A stretch of 64,000 nt of DNA, from contig NZ_CP154631.1 of assembly GCF_039555755.1 (NCBI RefSeq), positions 3,162,001-3,226,000 on the forward strand, given 5' to 3'. This document shows, piece by piece, positions 43,507 through 51,329 of the stretch; within the stretch, counting starts at the first letter, position 1, and each line of letters starts with the position of its first letter. This DNA is from Pseudomonas sediminis (GTDB taxonomy: Bacteria > Pseudomonadota > Gammaproteobacteria > Pseudomonadales > Pseudomonadaceae). The notes below the pieces were generated by a model. The model had not been told where the DNA came from and did not search any database. It worked only from the letters and a program-made list of their open reading frames with translations. Both the position numbers and the translations under genes were made by a program.

Positions 43507-45693
43507 TTAAACCCTTTGCGTTAGATATTGCACAATCTCTCTGCGGTCATGGTCTATGGCTATCCATAGCGCATCATAGGTCTGCAATGGACTATTGCTG
43601 GGTATGAGGGGTAGTGCAGCGTCGCCGCCATAGCTTAGTAGGAGTTTAAACAGAGCTAGATCTCCAATTTCTGCGGCGAATAGTGTTGGGGTCCACTCGG
43701 CTATATGCTCCGGTTGAACTCGGTAGCGACGATTTGGATTGGCACCGTGCTTGAGTAGGACTTCGATGACTTGACGTCTGTCTTCTAGGGGGCGGGAATA
43801 GTATTCCCTAGTGGCTTGGAATAGATCTCGGTAATGGGGGCTTTGCATCATTTTGAGCATGGAAAGACGGCGGCTCGGTAGGTCAACGTCCACTGCGACA
43901 CCTTCTTTTGCATCATACGCATCACCGCGAGTTTTGCCGTTCACATAAAATTCTTGCTCGATAGCGAATGCGGTTTCTGGTCGTTTGCTGTGGTGGAATA
44001 GTGCCATTGCATAGCACAGCGCCGAAGCCTGATATCCGCAGGATATTTCAGTCTGGGCGCCCAGTTGTAGTAGTTGTTCGACAGCAGTAGCGTCAGCCAT
44101 TTCTATGGCCCATTTCATCGGCGTCTCTTTTTTTGTGGAGGCGTGGCGGTTTACCGTTTCGACGGTCAGTCCCGCGCTTAGTAAGTGATTCATGATGGCG
44201 GGATCTTTCTGGTCGCAAGCTCGGCGCATGGCATAACTGATCGGCCCTTCACCTGACTCCGGGATATAGTCGTTCGGGTCTCCGCCGCGTTCCAAGAGAG
44301 CCTTTACGTCATCCAGTGTGCCCATCATGACCGCCTGCATAAGCGGTGTTCGTCGTGTGCGCCCATCGGCGTATTTAACTTTTCGGTTTGGAGCCTCAAG
44401 AGCTTCGCTTGTGACGCGAAAGGGGCCTTCCAGAACCGCCATTTCCAGGGCCGGCGGTACGCGATCATGTGCTTTTAATGGTTGGAAGCGATACTCAAAG
44501 GCCAAGGCGAGGCTTCGGCGTTGTTGCTCATCAAATGGGCGTTTTGGCCAGTGGTTGATGCCTAGTAAAAAAGTCTTGTCCCAGAAGTGTTTTGCGACAC
44601 GCTGCTCGCCAGCACCAACAGCGAAAAGCAGTGCCTCTGTGAGCAGTGCCTTCTGATTAGCGCCTTTTCGCCACCAAGCCTGCTCGACTGCTCGCAGGTA
44701 TAGCGTCACGGCCTCACTGTGAGGACGAGTGAAAGCAGCTAGTCGCGCACTCAGCCAGTCGTGCTGGTATTGGAGCTGCGCTTGCTCTTGTTCTGTGCCT
44801 TGTCGGATCAGCTGTTGCAGCTGTTGAAGGTTCAGTTGAATGGTGTCCGCATGCGCTGCCGTCGACGCAAATAGCTCTTCGATTTCAATGATGAGCGGTA
44901 TGGCCTTTTTACGAATACCGTGAAAAGCCCACTGCGCTTCGCGTTGAGCAAAGGAGTTGATGACATCATCAAGCGATGGGGGGGAATATTGGAGCGATTG
45001 GCTTATGGCTACTCGCAGAACGGTAGGGATGTTTTGCAGGGTAATCGCCACGATCAGCCAGCCTGTACTTAGCTCGACTTGCCGTTCGGACAGAGCACGA
45101 TCTACACACGCTTCTACTTTCTTTCGGAGCGGCCAGAAGCTTTTTTTGATTGGCTTGCCTTGTAGCCAGCGTTGCAAGCTACGTATGTCAACGCCGAGGC
45201 AGGATTCTAGACGCTCTAGCAGGGTTGCCTGCTCAATCGCCAACTGCGCAGAAAGCCATTCAACCCAAGTATGGAAGGGAGACGCGCACAGGTTATTTAG
45301 GGGTGGCCCTGACATCTGACGTTGAGCCGACTGGAGAAGGCCCCTGCACAACGGCAGTTGAACCGTCTCCCGGTACAGCTCTTGGCCGTCCTCATCAGCC
45401 CAAGACATTTCATCAATGTTCTGCACAAGGGTTTGTATCGTTGTACGGGTGTGACGCCAGGCTGCGTCCAACCACTGGTGCCAAGAGGGGCCACACTCTG
45501 CGTGCACGGCTTTGAGTAGCTGCTGTTCAATCTCGGCGATCAGTTCTGCGGTGGATTCAGGGCGGGCCTCGATAGCCGCGTCGTCTAGGCCTTTATCCAT
45601 GCCTCGCTCGTTCAAGAGCGGACGCAGACCTGCATCGGTAATGACGTGGCGAAGCACTTCTCCGAGTTTGGGCAAAGGACTTCTGGAAAACAT
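43507..45693 (-). CDS. Ankyrin-repeat protein of the defence island
   Basis: A 728-residue soluble protein. The first 430 residues are helical and unassigned. Ankyrin repeats occupy the C-terminal part: RRTPLMQAVMMGTLDDVKAL, LLERGGDPNDYIPESGEGPI, ATAVEQLLQLGAQTE, VIEVLLKHGANPNRRYRVQP and TPTLFAAEIGDLALFKLLLS. No catalytic domain, signal peptide or membrane helix is visible. Ankyrin proteins in bacterial islands often bind partner proteins or act in interbacterial or anti-phage functions; here I only infer a protein-binding role. A terminator-like hairpin at 45714 separates it from the next small gene. Confidence 0.75.
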   Translation of the reverse strand: MFSRSPLPKLGEVLRHVITDAGLRPLLNERGMDKGLDDAAIEARPESTAELIAEIEQQLLKAVHAECGPSWHQWLDAAWRHTRTTIQTLVQNIDEMSWADEDGQELYRETVQLPLCRGLLQSAQRQMSGPPLNNLCASPFHTWVEWLSAQLAIEQATLLERLESCLGVDIRSLQRWLQGKPIKKSFWPLRKKVEACVDRALSERQVELSTGWLIVAITLQNIPTVLRVAISQSLQYSPPSLDDVINSFAQREAQWAFHGIRKKAIPLIIEIEELFASTAAHADTIQLNLQQLQQLIRQGTEQEQAQLQYQHDWLSARLAAFTRPHSEAVTLYLRAVEQAWWRKGANQKALLTEALLFAVGAGEQRVAKHFWDKTFLLGINHWPKRPFDEQQRRSLALAFEYRFQPLKAHDRVPPALEMAVLEGPFRVTSEALEAPNRKVKYADGRTRRTPLMQAVMMGTLDDVKALLERGGDPNDYIPESGEGPISYAMRRACDQKDPAIMNHLLSAGLTVETVNRHASTKKETPMKWAIEMADATAVEQLLQLGAQTEISCGYQASALCYAMALFHHSKRPETAFAIEQEFYVNGKTRGDAYDAKEGVAVDVDLPSRRLSMLKMMQSPHYRDLFQATREYYSRPLEDRRQVIEVLLKHGANPNRRYRVQPEHIAEWTPTLFAAEIGDLALFKLLLSYGGDAALPLIPSNSPLQTYDALWIAIDHDRREIVQYLTQRV

Positions 45694-45713
45694 TGGGTGT
45701 CCCTAGTGAAGAA

Positions 45714-45735
45714 GCGGGGCAGAAGCCCCGCGTTT
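45714..45735 (-). terminator. Hairpin between two minus-strand genes
   Basis: GCGGGGC-AGAA-GCCCCGC. Read on the minus strand it follows the stop of the 51-residue protein gene and is followed by TTCTTC, making it a probable terminator of that gene. Confidence 0.7.
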
Positions 45736-45742
45736 TCCTTAA

Positions 45743-45898
45743 TCAGCGTTTGTTCTTTTCAGCCGCACGAGTCGCCCGTGCAGTGAAACTGCCTTTGGAT
45801 ACCTGGCCGCCATTACCCTTTGCCTCACTGGAATGGATTCGGGCCGCTGCCTCGCTAGTCATTGGGGTGGGCGAGGTTGTCTTAGGTTGCTGGGTCAT
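45743..45898 (-). CDS. 51-residue SMP-like small protein
   Basis: A short gene starting MTQQPKTTSPTPMTSEAAAR and ending FTARATRAAEKNKR. The core, AARIHSSEAKGNGGQVSKGS, resembles small plasmid- and island-borne proteins related to seed-maturation-type repeats. AGGAG lies eight bases upstream of the ATG, and the frame is bounded by a terminator. Function unknown. Confidence 0.72.
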   Translation of the reverse strand: MTQQPKTTSPTPMTSEAAARIHSSEAKGNGGQVSKGSFTARATRAAEKNKR

Positions 45899-46033
45899 GA
45901 TTGCTCTCCTGATGATGTGCCATGAGCGGCACCGAAGAGATCATCCCGTCCAGCTCGACATAGTGCACGACAGACTACCGAGAACATTTACGAGTTTTCG
46001 GGATGATAGGTTTTAGGCGGCCGGCGGTTCGAG

Positions 46034-46051
46034 CTTGCTTGCTAAAGCAAG
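46034..46051. promoter_or_regulatory. Small dyad in a divergent intergenic region
   Basis: CTTGCTT-GCTA-AAGCAAG, followed by TATAATGGCATTATAGTGGC, an AT-rich stretch with -10-like TATAAT. It lies between the divergent small protein gene and the NucS-like gene, so it probably belongs to a promoter/operator. No factor is assigned. Confidence 0.4.
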
Positions 46052-46171
46052 TCAATATAATGGCATTATAGTGGCATTTGTTCCGCCTGAGATGCTGACC
46101 AAGTGGGCGGCTTTACTTGCATATCCCTTTATCATTGTCGCCGGAGATCGCGGCGCTAAGGATTAGCCCCA

Positions 46172-47197
46172 ATGCTATATGAGCTGACTGTGCAGGCCTT
46201 AGTCGACAGTCGTCGAGTCCCTATCGAACGCCCGGATGCCCTGGGGATTAGCGAAAAGCATATTGAGGAGTTCTTGGCTTCTCACCTTGTTGAGTTGATT
46301 CCCGAAGAACAGCTCATGCTGCTGGCTCAGGAGCGGCAGTTCCAGGAAGAGGCCGATATTCTGGCACTGGATCGTAAAGGTACTCTTTTCATCTTCGAGC
46401 TGAAACGATGGCAATCGAGTGCGGAGAACCTGCTCCAGGTCATGCGCTATGGCCAGAAATTTGGCCGTTACACCTACGCTCAGCTGGAGACGATGGTGCA
46501 GAGGCAGCAACGCTTGCAGGGGGCCTTGAGTGCTCGGCACCAAGAGTACTTTGGGCTTGAAGCGCCGCTGAAAGAGCAGGAGTTCAATCAAGACCAACGA
46601 TTTGTTGTGGTAACCAATGGTGTGGATCGTGACACCTTGGAGGCCATTCAGTACTGGTCGAAAAAAGGCGTTCACATCGACAGCCTGACCTACAAGCTTT
46701 ACAGGGTGGGAGGTAAGCCATTCATTCAGTTCGACACGTACAACCCCGAACTGGATCTGTTGATGGAGGCTAACCCCGGCATCTTCATCGTCAACACCAA
46801 CCGTACCTACATGGACGATGCCTGGCGCGACATGCTCGGCGATGGCAAGAAAGGAAAAGCGGCGGCTTACTATGACCGTAAGAACGCGGTGCGGAAGATC
46901 GGAAAGGGATCGACCGTGTTCCTGTATCACACAGGAGTTGGGGTAATTGCCAAAGGCAAGGCAACTGGTGGTGTACAGGCCACCGACTATGAAGGAGATG
47001 TGGACGAGCAGTTCTTTGTCCCGCTCCAGTTTGAGTGGTCGTTGCCGGATCCGGAAAGCTGGTCGTCACGGGCGCCCAAGGCCTACGAAATCAATGCATT
47101 GACTGGGGCTAGCAACCGTTTTCGCCAGACAGTGTTCAACGCCTCGGAAGAAATGCGGGATGCGATTCAGGGCGTGTGGGCTGCACGCAACACCTGA
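46172..47197 (+). CDS. NucS-like PD-(D/E)XK nuclease
   Basis: A 341-residue protein whose N-terminal 150 residues form a NucS/DUF91-type nuclease fold: Asp62 in EEADILALDRKG and Glu76/Lys78 in LFIFELKRW are the PD-(D/E)XK catalytic residues, and Gln in AENLLQVMRYGQKFG lies on the next helix as in NucS. NucS acts on branched or mismatched DNA; here the domain more likely serves defence. The C-terminal part (about residues 210-341) is a separate unassigned domain. It precedes the metallo-beta-lactamase gene in the same orientation with a gap of 134 bases, so co-transcription is possible. Confidence 0.78.
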   Translation: MLYELTVQALVDSRRVPIERPDALGISEKHIEEFLASHLVELIPEEQLMLLAQERQFQEEADILALDRKGTLFIFELKRWQSSAENLLQVMRYGQKFGRYTYAQLETMVQRQQRLQGALSARHQEYFGLEAPLKEQEFNQDQRFVVVTNGVDRDTLEAIQYWSKKGVHIDSLTYKLYRVGGKPFIQFDTYNPELDLLMEANPGIFIVNTNRTYMDDAWRDMLGDGKKGKAAAYYDRKNAVRKIGKGSTVFLYHTGVGVIAKGKATGGVQATDYEGDVDEQFFVPLQFEWSLPDPESWSSRAPKAYEINALTGASNRFRQTVFNASEEMRDAIQGVWAARNT

Positions 47198-47331
47198 TTC
47201 CAGTCTCTACATGCCCTTTCGTTCAGGTGGATCTGCTTGGCGGCGCTGATTTGAGATGAACTGGTCGAGTGGCGCTGAATTTAGTTGGCCGCAACAGATT
47301 TAAGGCTATTCAACATAAGGAAGAACTACGC

Positions 47332-48528
47332 ATGGACGTCACCATGATTCAGCACCCTGTCGGACAAGGCGGGCTGTTCAGCGGCCAGCTTCAGGCGGGA
47401 AGTTCTGTCCTCCGGTGGATCTATGACTGCGGCTCCAACCAGCAGGATCGGCTCAGCGAGGAGATTCTTTCCGTCGCGGATCAGGGTGCGATTGATCTGA
47501 TGTTTCTCTCCCACTTGGACAGCGATCATGTCAACGGTGTTGACCGTCTGCTCGCAGCAACGACGGTGGGAGAAGTGGTGCTTCCATATCTGAATGCAGT
47601 CGACTACGCGGTGGCAGTCATTCAAGACATTGAAGCTGGGACGCTCTCCGGAACTTTTCTGGAGTTTGTGGCCGATCCGGTGAAGTGGATGATCGGGCGG
47701 GGTATTGGCAAGGTAAGCGTTGTGCGAGTTGGAGGGAGCGATAAGCCTCTAGGTGAGACGCTGAGTGACGCTGAGCAAGAAGGGGCGGGAGATCGGGACG
47801 CTGATGGTTTCTGGTACGGTTGGTCGTCGGCGATTAAGCAGCGATCCGTAAGAAATGCGACTGTCCAAGAAATTGAGGCAGGGAGCACTGCCAGCATTTA
47901 TCTCGATGGCCGCAGGATCGACTGGTCGCTGGCACCCTATGCCCATGCACCTACCAGGCAGCAGATGCGTGACTTCATCAATGCACTGAGGTCTGCGTTA
48001 GGTTCCCGCTTGACCCGCCATGCTGTCGTGCGCCTGGCGCGTAGTCAGGCAGGTCGTGCGTTGCTGAAACGGTGCTACAGACCCTTTGGGGGCGTCCATA
48101 ACAAGGTATCAATGGCACTCTATTCCGGGCCTCGCCAGCATTTGGTGAACAGGCTCAGTCAGGTACCGTTTGATCGCTCGGATATCGAATCATTCTGCGA
48201 CCAAAGAGAGATCGGCTGGCTAGCAACAGGTGATGCCGAGCTTGGTACTAAAACACGGTTGCAAGCGCTGCTGCATCACTATGATGGGTTGCGAGCGCGT
48301 GTGGGCGTCTTGGCGCTGCCTCACCATGGTGCTCACAGCAACTTTAGCCCACAGTTGCTGGTCGATTTACCTCGATTGCATACGTGCGTCGCCGCTGCGG
48401 GTCGGAACCGTCATGGGCATCCAGCCCCTTCGGTCGCTGCCGCTGTGACAGCTCATCTTGGTCCGTCAGGTTGGCGTCATGTCAGCGAGAGTGACTGGAG
48501 CCGTTTCGGTATTTACGCCCAGTTGTGA
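47332..48528 (+). CDS. Metallo-beta-lactamase-fold hydrolase
   Basis: A 398-residue soluble protein with the MBL metal motif HxDxDH in MFLSHLDSDHVNGVDRLLAA, an aspartate-bearing WLATGDAELGTKT and LPHHGAHSNF, the order seen in the ComEC/Rec2 C-terminal domain and related MBL proteins. It lacks the ComEC membrane part. The middle 120 residues are an insertion with no known domain. The start at 47332 (MDVTMIQHPVGQGG) is preceded by GGAAG. A nuclease or phosphodiesterase role is inferred from the fold only. Confidence 0.8.
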   Translation: MDVTMIQHPVGQGGLFSGQLQAGSSVLRWIYDCGSNQQDRLSEEILSVADQGAIDLMFLSHLDSDHVNGVDRLLAATTVGEVVLPYLNAVDYAVAVIQDIEAGTLSGTFLEFVADPVKWMIGRGIGKVSVVRVGGSDKPLGETLSDAEQEGAGDRDADGFWYGWSSAIKQRSVRNATVQEIEAGSTASIYLDGRRIDWSLAPYAHAPTRQQMRDFINALRSALGSRLTRHAVVRLARSQAGRALLKRCYRPFGGVHNKVSMALYSGPRQHLVNRLSQVPFDRSDIESFCDQREIGWLATGDAELGTKTRLQALLHHYDGLRARVGVLALPHHGAHSNFSPQLLVDLPRLHTCVAAAGRNRHGHPAPSVAAAVTAHLGPSGWRHVSESDWSRFGIYAQL

Positions 48529-48535
48529 TCTGGCC

Positions 48536-48562
48536 GTAGATCGTGGTCAGGCCACAATCTAC
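48536..48562. terminator. Imperfect hairpin after the MBL gene
   Basis: GTAGATCGTGG / CCACAATCTAC with one mismatch and a five-base loop, eight bases after the MBL stop. There is no T run. Confidence 0.5.
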
Positions 48563-48806
48563 GTCTGATAAATGACCAGCGCGTGGGCACTCAGTGGCCC
48601 GCTGTGCGTCGATGGTGGTGTACTGCGTGTAATTTGCCCTTATGGTCAATCGATCCCCTCTCTTAGGCCGTGTCTGGCGTGGCTCCTTCCGGGGGCTGGT
48701 CACCAGCACCCCGGTCACTGGTCGACCGGAAGTTACCCAACTGGTTGAGAGGCGCTGCGACCACTAGCCTGAACCGACAGGTCGAGGACTGTTGGGGCTA
48801 GAAAAA

Positions 48807-49043
48807 ATGAAAAAGGCAGTTGAGCAGGACACGCTGGTGGCGTTGATCGAGAGTGGCGCAGCGCGGGAGTTTCGCGCCACCCGTGGGCCGGGTGGCGAGG
48901 GCTGGAGTTTGAGCACGCGGCTGGGTCGGTTCTGGCTGCCGGTGCGCTCGCGGCGCGAGCCGGTCAGGACGTGGGCGAGCCTGACCGCGCTGGGGCGGTT
49001 TTGCGAAGGTGTAGGGATTCGCTGTCTGACAGTGGAAATGTGA
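48807..49043 (+). CDS. Small ParC-type plasmid-partition-associated protein
   Basis: A 78-residue basic protein with LVALIESGAAREFRATRGPG, GWSLSTRLGRFWLPVRSRRE and a final RFCEGVGIRCLTVEM. The layout (ESGAxRE, two short strands, then xxxRxFxSLxALxRFLxxxGI) resembles the small ParC-like proteins of plasmids and integrative elements. The ATG at 48807 has a poor ribosome binding site; the in-frame TTG at 48792 has GAGG upstream. It ends 11 bases from the convergent GHKL gene. Confidence 0.6.
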   Translation: MKKAVEQDTLVALIESGAAREFRATRGPGGEGWSLSTRLGRFWLPVRSRREPVRTWASLTALGRFCEGVGIRCLTVEM

Positions 49044-49053
49044 GTTTCCCTGA

Positions 49054-50997
49054 CTACTGCGGATCCGCCTCAACCATTAGATCGCCCTGGCGAACTGGCA
49101 CCGGCTTCAGAAAGCTGGCGAGTTGCTCTTGCTGTTCGAGCAGGAATGGAGCGTCCTGGACTCTAGAGTAAAGGTTCAGAAGGCGCTTTTCGGCCCTAGT
49201 GAGGATGGTGTCGTAGAGCATGGGAATGATCTTGACCTCCTCGCCATGGGAGGTCGGATCATCTTCACCTTGTTCGATGATACTGCCGAGAATGAAGCCA
49301 TCCACCCGCGTGTGCTGACGAATATGTCCCTTCGCTTTCAGTTCCTTCACGTACTTCCAGACCTGATCCTTTTCGCGGGAGCCGAGCGGCAACTCAGTGG
49401 TCTTGAGGTCCACGATCACGACGTGCGCCGCACCATTCTCGTTGTAGTCCTCGTCGTAGGACGATCTGGCATAGAAGCTGACGCTGCAATCTGGCAGGGC
49501 GACAAAGTCCGGGCGGTTGCGGCTGCCCTTACCCTGGCTGTCGCCGAACAGTTGGCGGATGACGGAGGTCATGCCCTTGTTGGAGGTGAATTCGATGGAC
49601 TCGAACTGGGCACCGAACATCCATAAGCCGCGCTCGAACAACGGTTGCAATTCGTGCACTTCGTCGATCCCGGCGACCTGAATCTTGGTGCGAAGCTCTC
49701 CGATGAGTTTCAGGCGATTCTGGATCTCGTCGAGCACGAGCTTGGCCATGCTGACCGTCCATTCGGAGAGGATGGTGTGCAGGGTGTCGTAATCGTTGGG
49801 CTCGCATTTATGCAAGAGATCGAGCAGGCCATAGCGTGACTTCGCCTTTTCCAGCTTGGCCAGGATCGTGGAGAGCTGAACAATCTCCTGTTCGCCAAAG
49901 TTGGGGCAGGTTTCTACCACTTCGTCGATGAAGGCTTCGACGCGGTCCTTGCTGATGGGGGAGAGGGTGTTGACGGTATTGCCGACACGCTCAAAAACCG
50001 CTGCACGCTTGGCTTCGCGCTCACTTTCACCACTGCCGTGAATGATCTGCCGGATGCGGTCCTGAACAGCTTCGCGGGTGATGCGCCAGGCCTGGTTGTC
50101 GTCCTTGAATCCGCTCCAGTCAGGGGTGACTGCGTCATGCTGGTTCAGGAAGTCGGCCTGGACGATGAAGGTGAAGCGCTTGGCTTCGGACGTGCGGCCA
50201 TCGAGCACGCGCTCGTAGTCGCTGCGACTCCATTTGCAGTCGCCAACGGCACGGTTCTGCACCCACCAGGCTATGCCATGCTGCTTGGTGGTTCGATCTG
50301 CCTTTTTGGTATCGATATGCAGGATGGTCACTTTCCCTAGATCAGGGATTTCAATCTCCTCGCTGGACAGCAACTCAGGGATGTCCCTGAAGGTGATTGG
50401 GCTTCCATTGATCGAAACCGTGAACGCTGGGTTCGCCAGAAAGCGACTGCCGATCAGCTCGCGGGCTTGCTCTTCGCTAAACCTCAGAGGAGGGATGCTG
50501 CCGTTACCAATGATCTCAGTGCCGTGACCTTTGACGCCCTCAGCCGTGAAGGATATTTCTTCCAGCACCAGTGGCTCGGTCAGCGTTCTATGGACACGGC
50601 AGACGAACTCCTGGCCATTCTTGCGTGAAGTGATCAGATATTCATCGGCAAAGCAGAAACTGGCGAACCGTCCCTTGCCATTCTTACCAAATACCGGACG
50701 AAGCAAGCCTTCAACACCTTGAGGAGGTGCGGCGACTGCACCCTGTACCGAGAGTCGGTTATAGGCAATGGTGCGCCATATGTGTTGGAACTCGTCACGG
50801 GTCATCCCGTGGCCGTTGTCTTTGATCCTAAATTGTCGACCTGAATCAGCTGCCGGCCAGGTAATCTCCACCTGGGTGGCGTAGGCATCCCAGCAGTTGG
50901 CGACCAGCTCGACGATTGCGGTTGCTGGGTCGGTGACGATGGCACCCGCGTAGCTTTCGAGAAAGCGGGCATCGTAGAGAAGAGATCGTTGCTCCAT
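49054..50997 (-). CDS. GHKL ATPase fused to a PD-(D/E)XK nuclease
   Basis: A 647-residue protein. The N-terminal Hsp90/MORC-type ATPase has the N box AIVELVANCWDAYATQVEIT, the G1 box IKDNGHGMTRDEF and the G2-like VFGKNGKGRFASFCF. A helical linker leads to a C-terminal restriction-like domain with RNRPDFVALPD and HVVIVDLKTTELP, i.e. D and D-x-K of PD-(D/E)XK. ATPase-nuclease fusions of this kind are associated with restriction operons and defence islands (prokaryotic MORC-like families). I infer ATP-gated DNA or RNA cleavage; the trigger is unknown. Divergent from the RT-nitrilase gene. Confidence 0.83.
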   Translation of the reverse strand: MEQRSLLYDARFLESYAGAIVTDPATAIVELVANCWDAYATQVEITWPAADSGRQFRIKDNGHGMTRDEFQHIWRTIAYNRLSVQGAVAAPPQGVEGLLRPVFGKNGKGRFASFCFADEYLITSRKNGQEFVCRVHRTLTEPLVLEEISFTAEGVKGHGTEIIGNGSIPPLRFSEEQARELIGSRFLANPAFTVSINGSPITFRDIPELLSSEEIEIPDLGKVTILHIDTKKADRTTKQHGIAWWVQNRAVGDCKWSRSDYERVLDGRTSEAKRFTFIVQADFLNQHDAVTPDWSGFKDDNQAWRITREAVQDRIRQIIHGSGESEREAKRAAVFERVGNTVNTLSPISKDRVEAFIDEVVETCPNFGEQEIVQLSTILAKLEKAKSRYGLLDLLHKCEPNDYDTLHTILSEWTVSMAKLVLDEIQNRLKLIGELRTKIQVAGIDEVHELQPLFERGLWMFGAQFESIEFTSNKGMTSVIRQLFGDSQGKGSRNRPDFVALPDCSVSFYARSSYDEDYNENGAAHVVIVDLKTTELPLGSREKDQVWKYVKELKAKGHIRQHTRVDGFILGSIIEQGEDDPTSHGEEVKIIPMLYDTILTRAEKRLLNLYSRVQDAPFLLEQQEQLASFLKPVPVRQGDLMVEADPQ

Positions 50998-51329
50998 GCT
51001 GCTTATCGTCCTTAGGCTTATTTAACCGATTCCACGCCTTGCTTACCGGCAGATACTATGCGACTCCTCCGGAGTAGTGCAGCAAATAGTGGGAGCTGTG
51101 GCGTACGCAGGGGCAGCCGAAATACATTATTGAAGCACTTTGCCTTTACGTCCATGGTCTGCCGAACGATGATGATGGCCATCGCATTGGCGGCATGTAG
51201 CGTTACCAGGGATGGCTTTTCCTTCGATTCTGCGAGGGATCAATGTCACCTAGTGTCTCTCTCGTTGCTACCCAAGCTTGCTTTTGATCGGCCTTGATTA
51301 GCTGTGTCCAGTTAACGAAGAGAGAGAAG
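50998..51329. other. Divergent control region of GHKL-nuclease and RT-nitrilase
   Basis: About 330 bases shared by two divergent start codons. It contains the small dyad ACTCC-TCC-GGAGT near 51063. A short plus-strand frame at 51058-51297 has no ribosome binding site or domain. It is long enough for a non-coding RNA as well as promoters, but nothing specific is visible. Confidence 0.45.
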
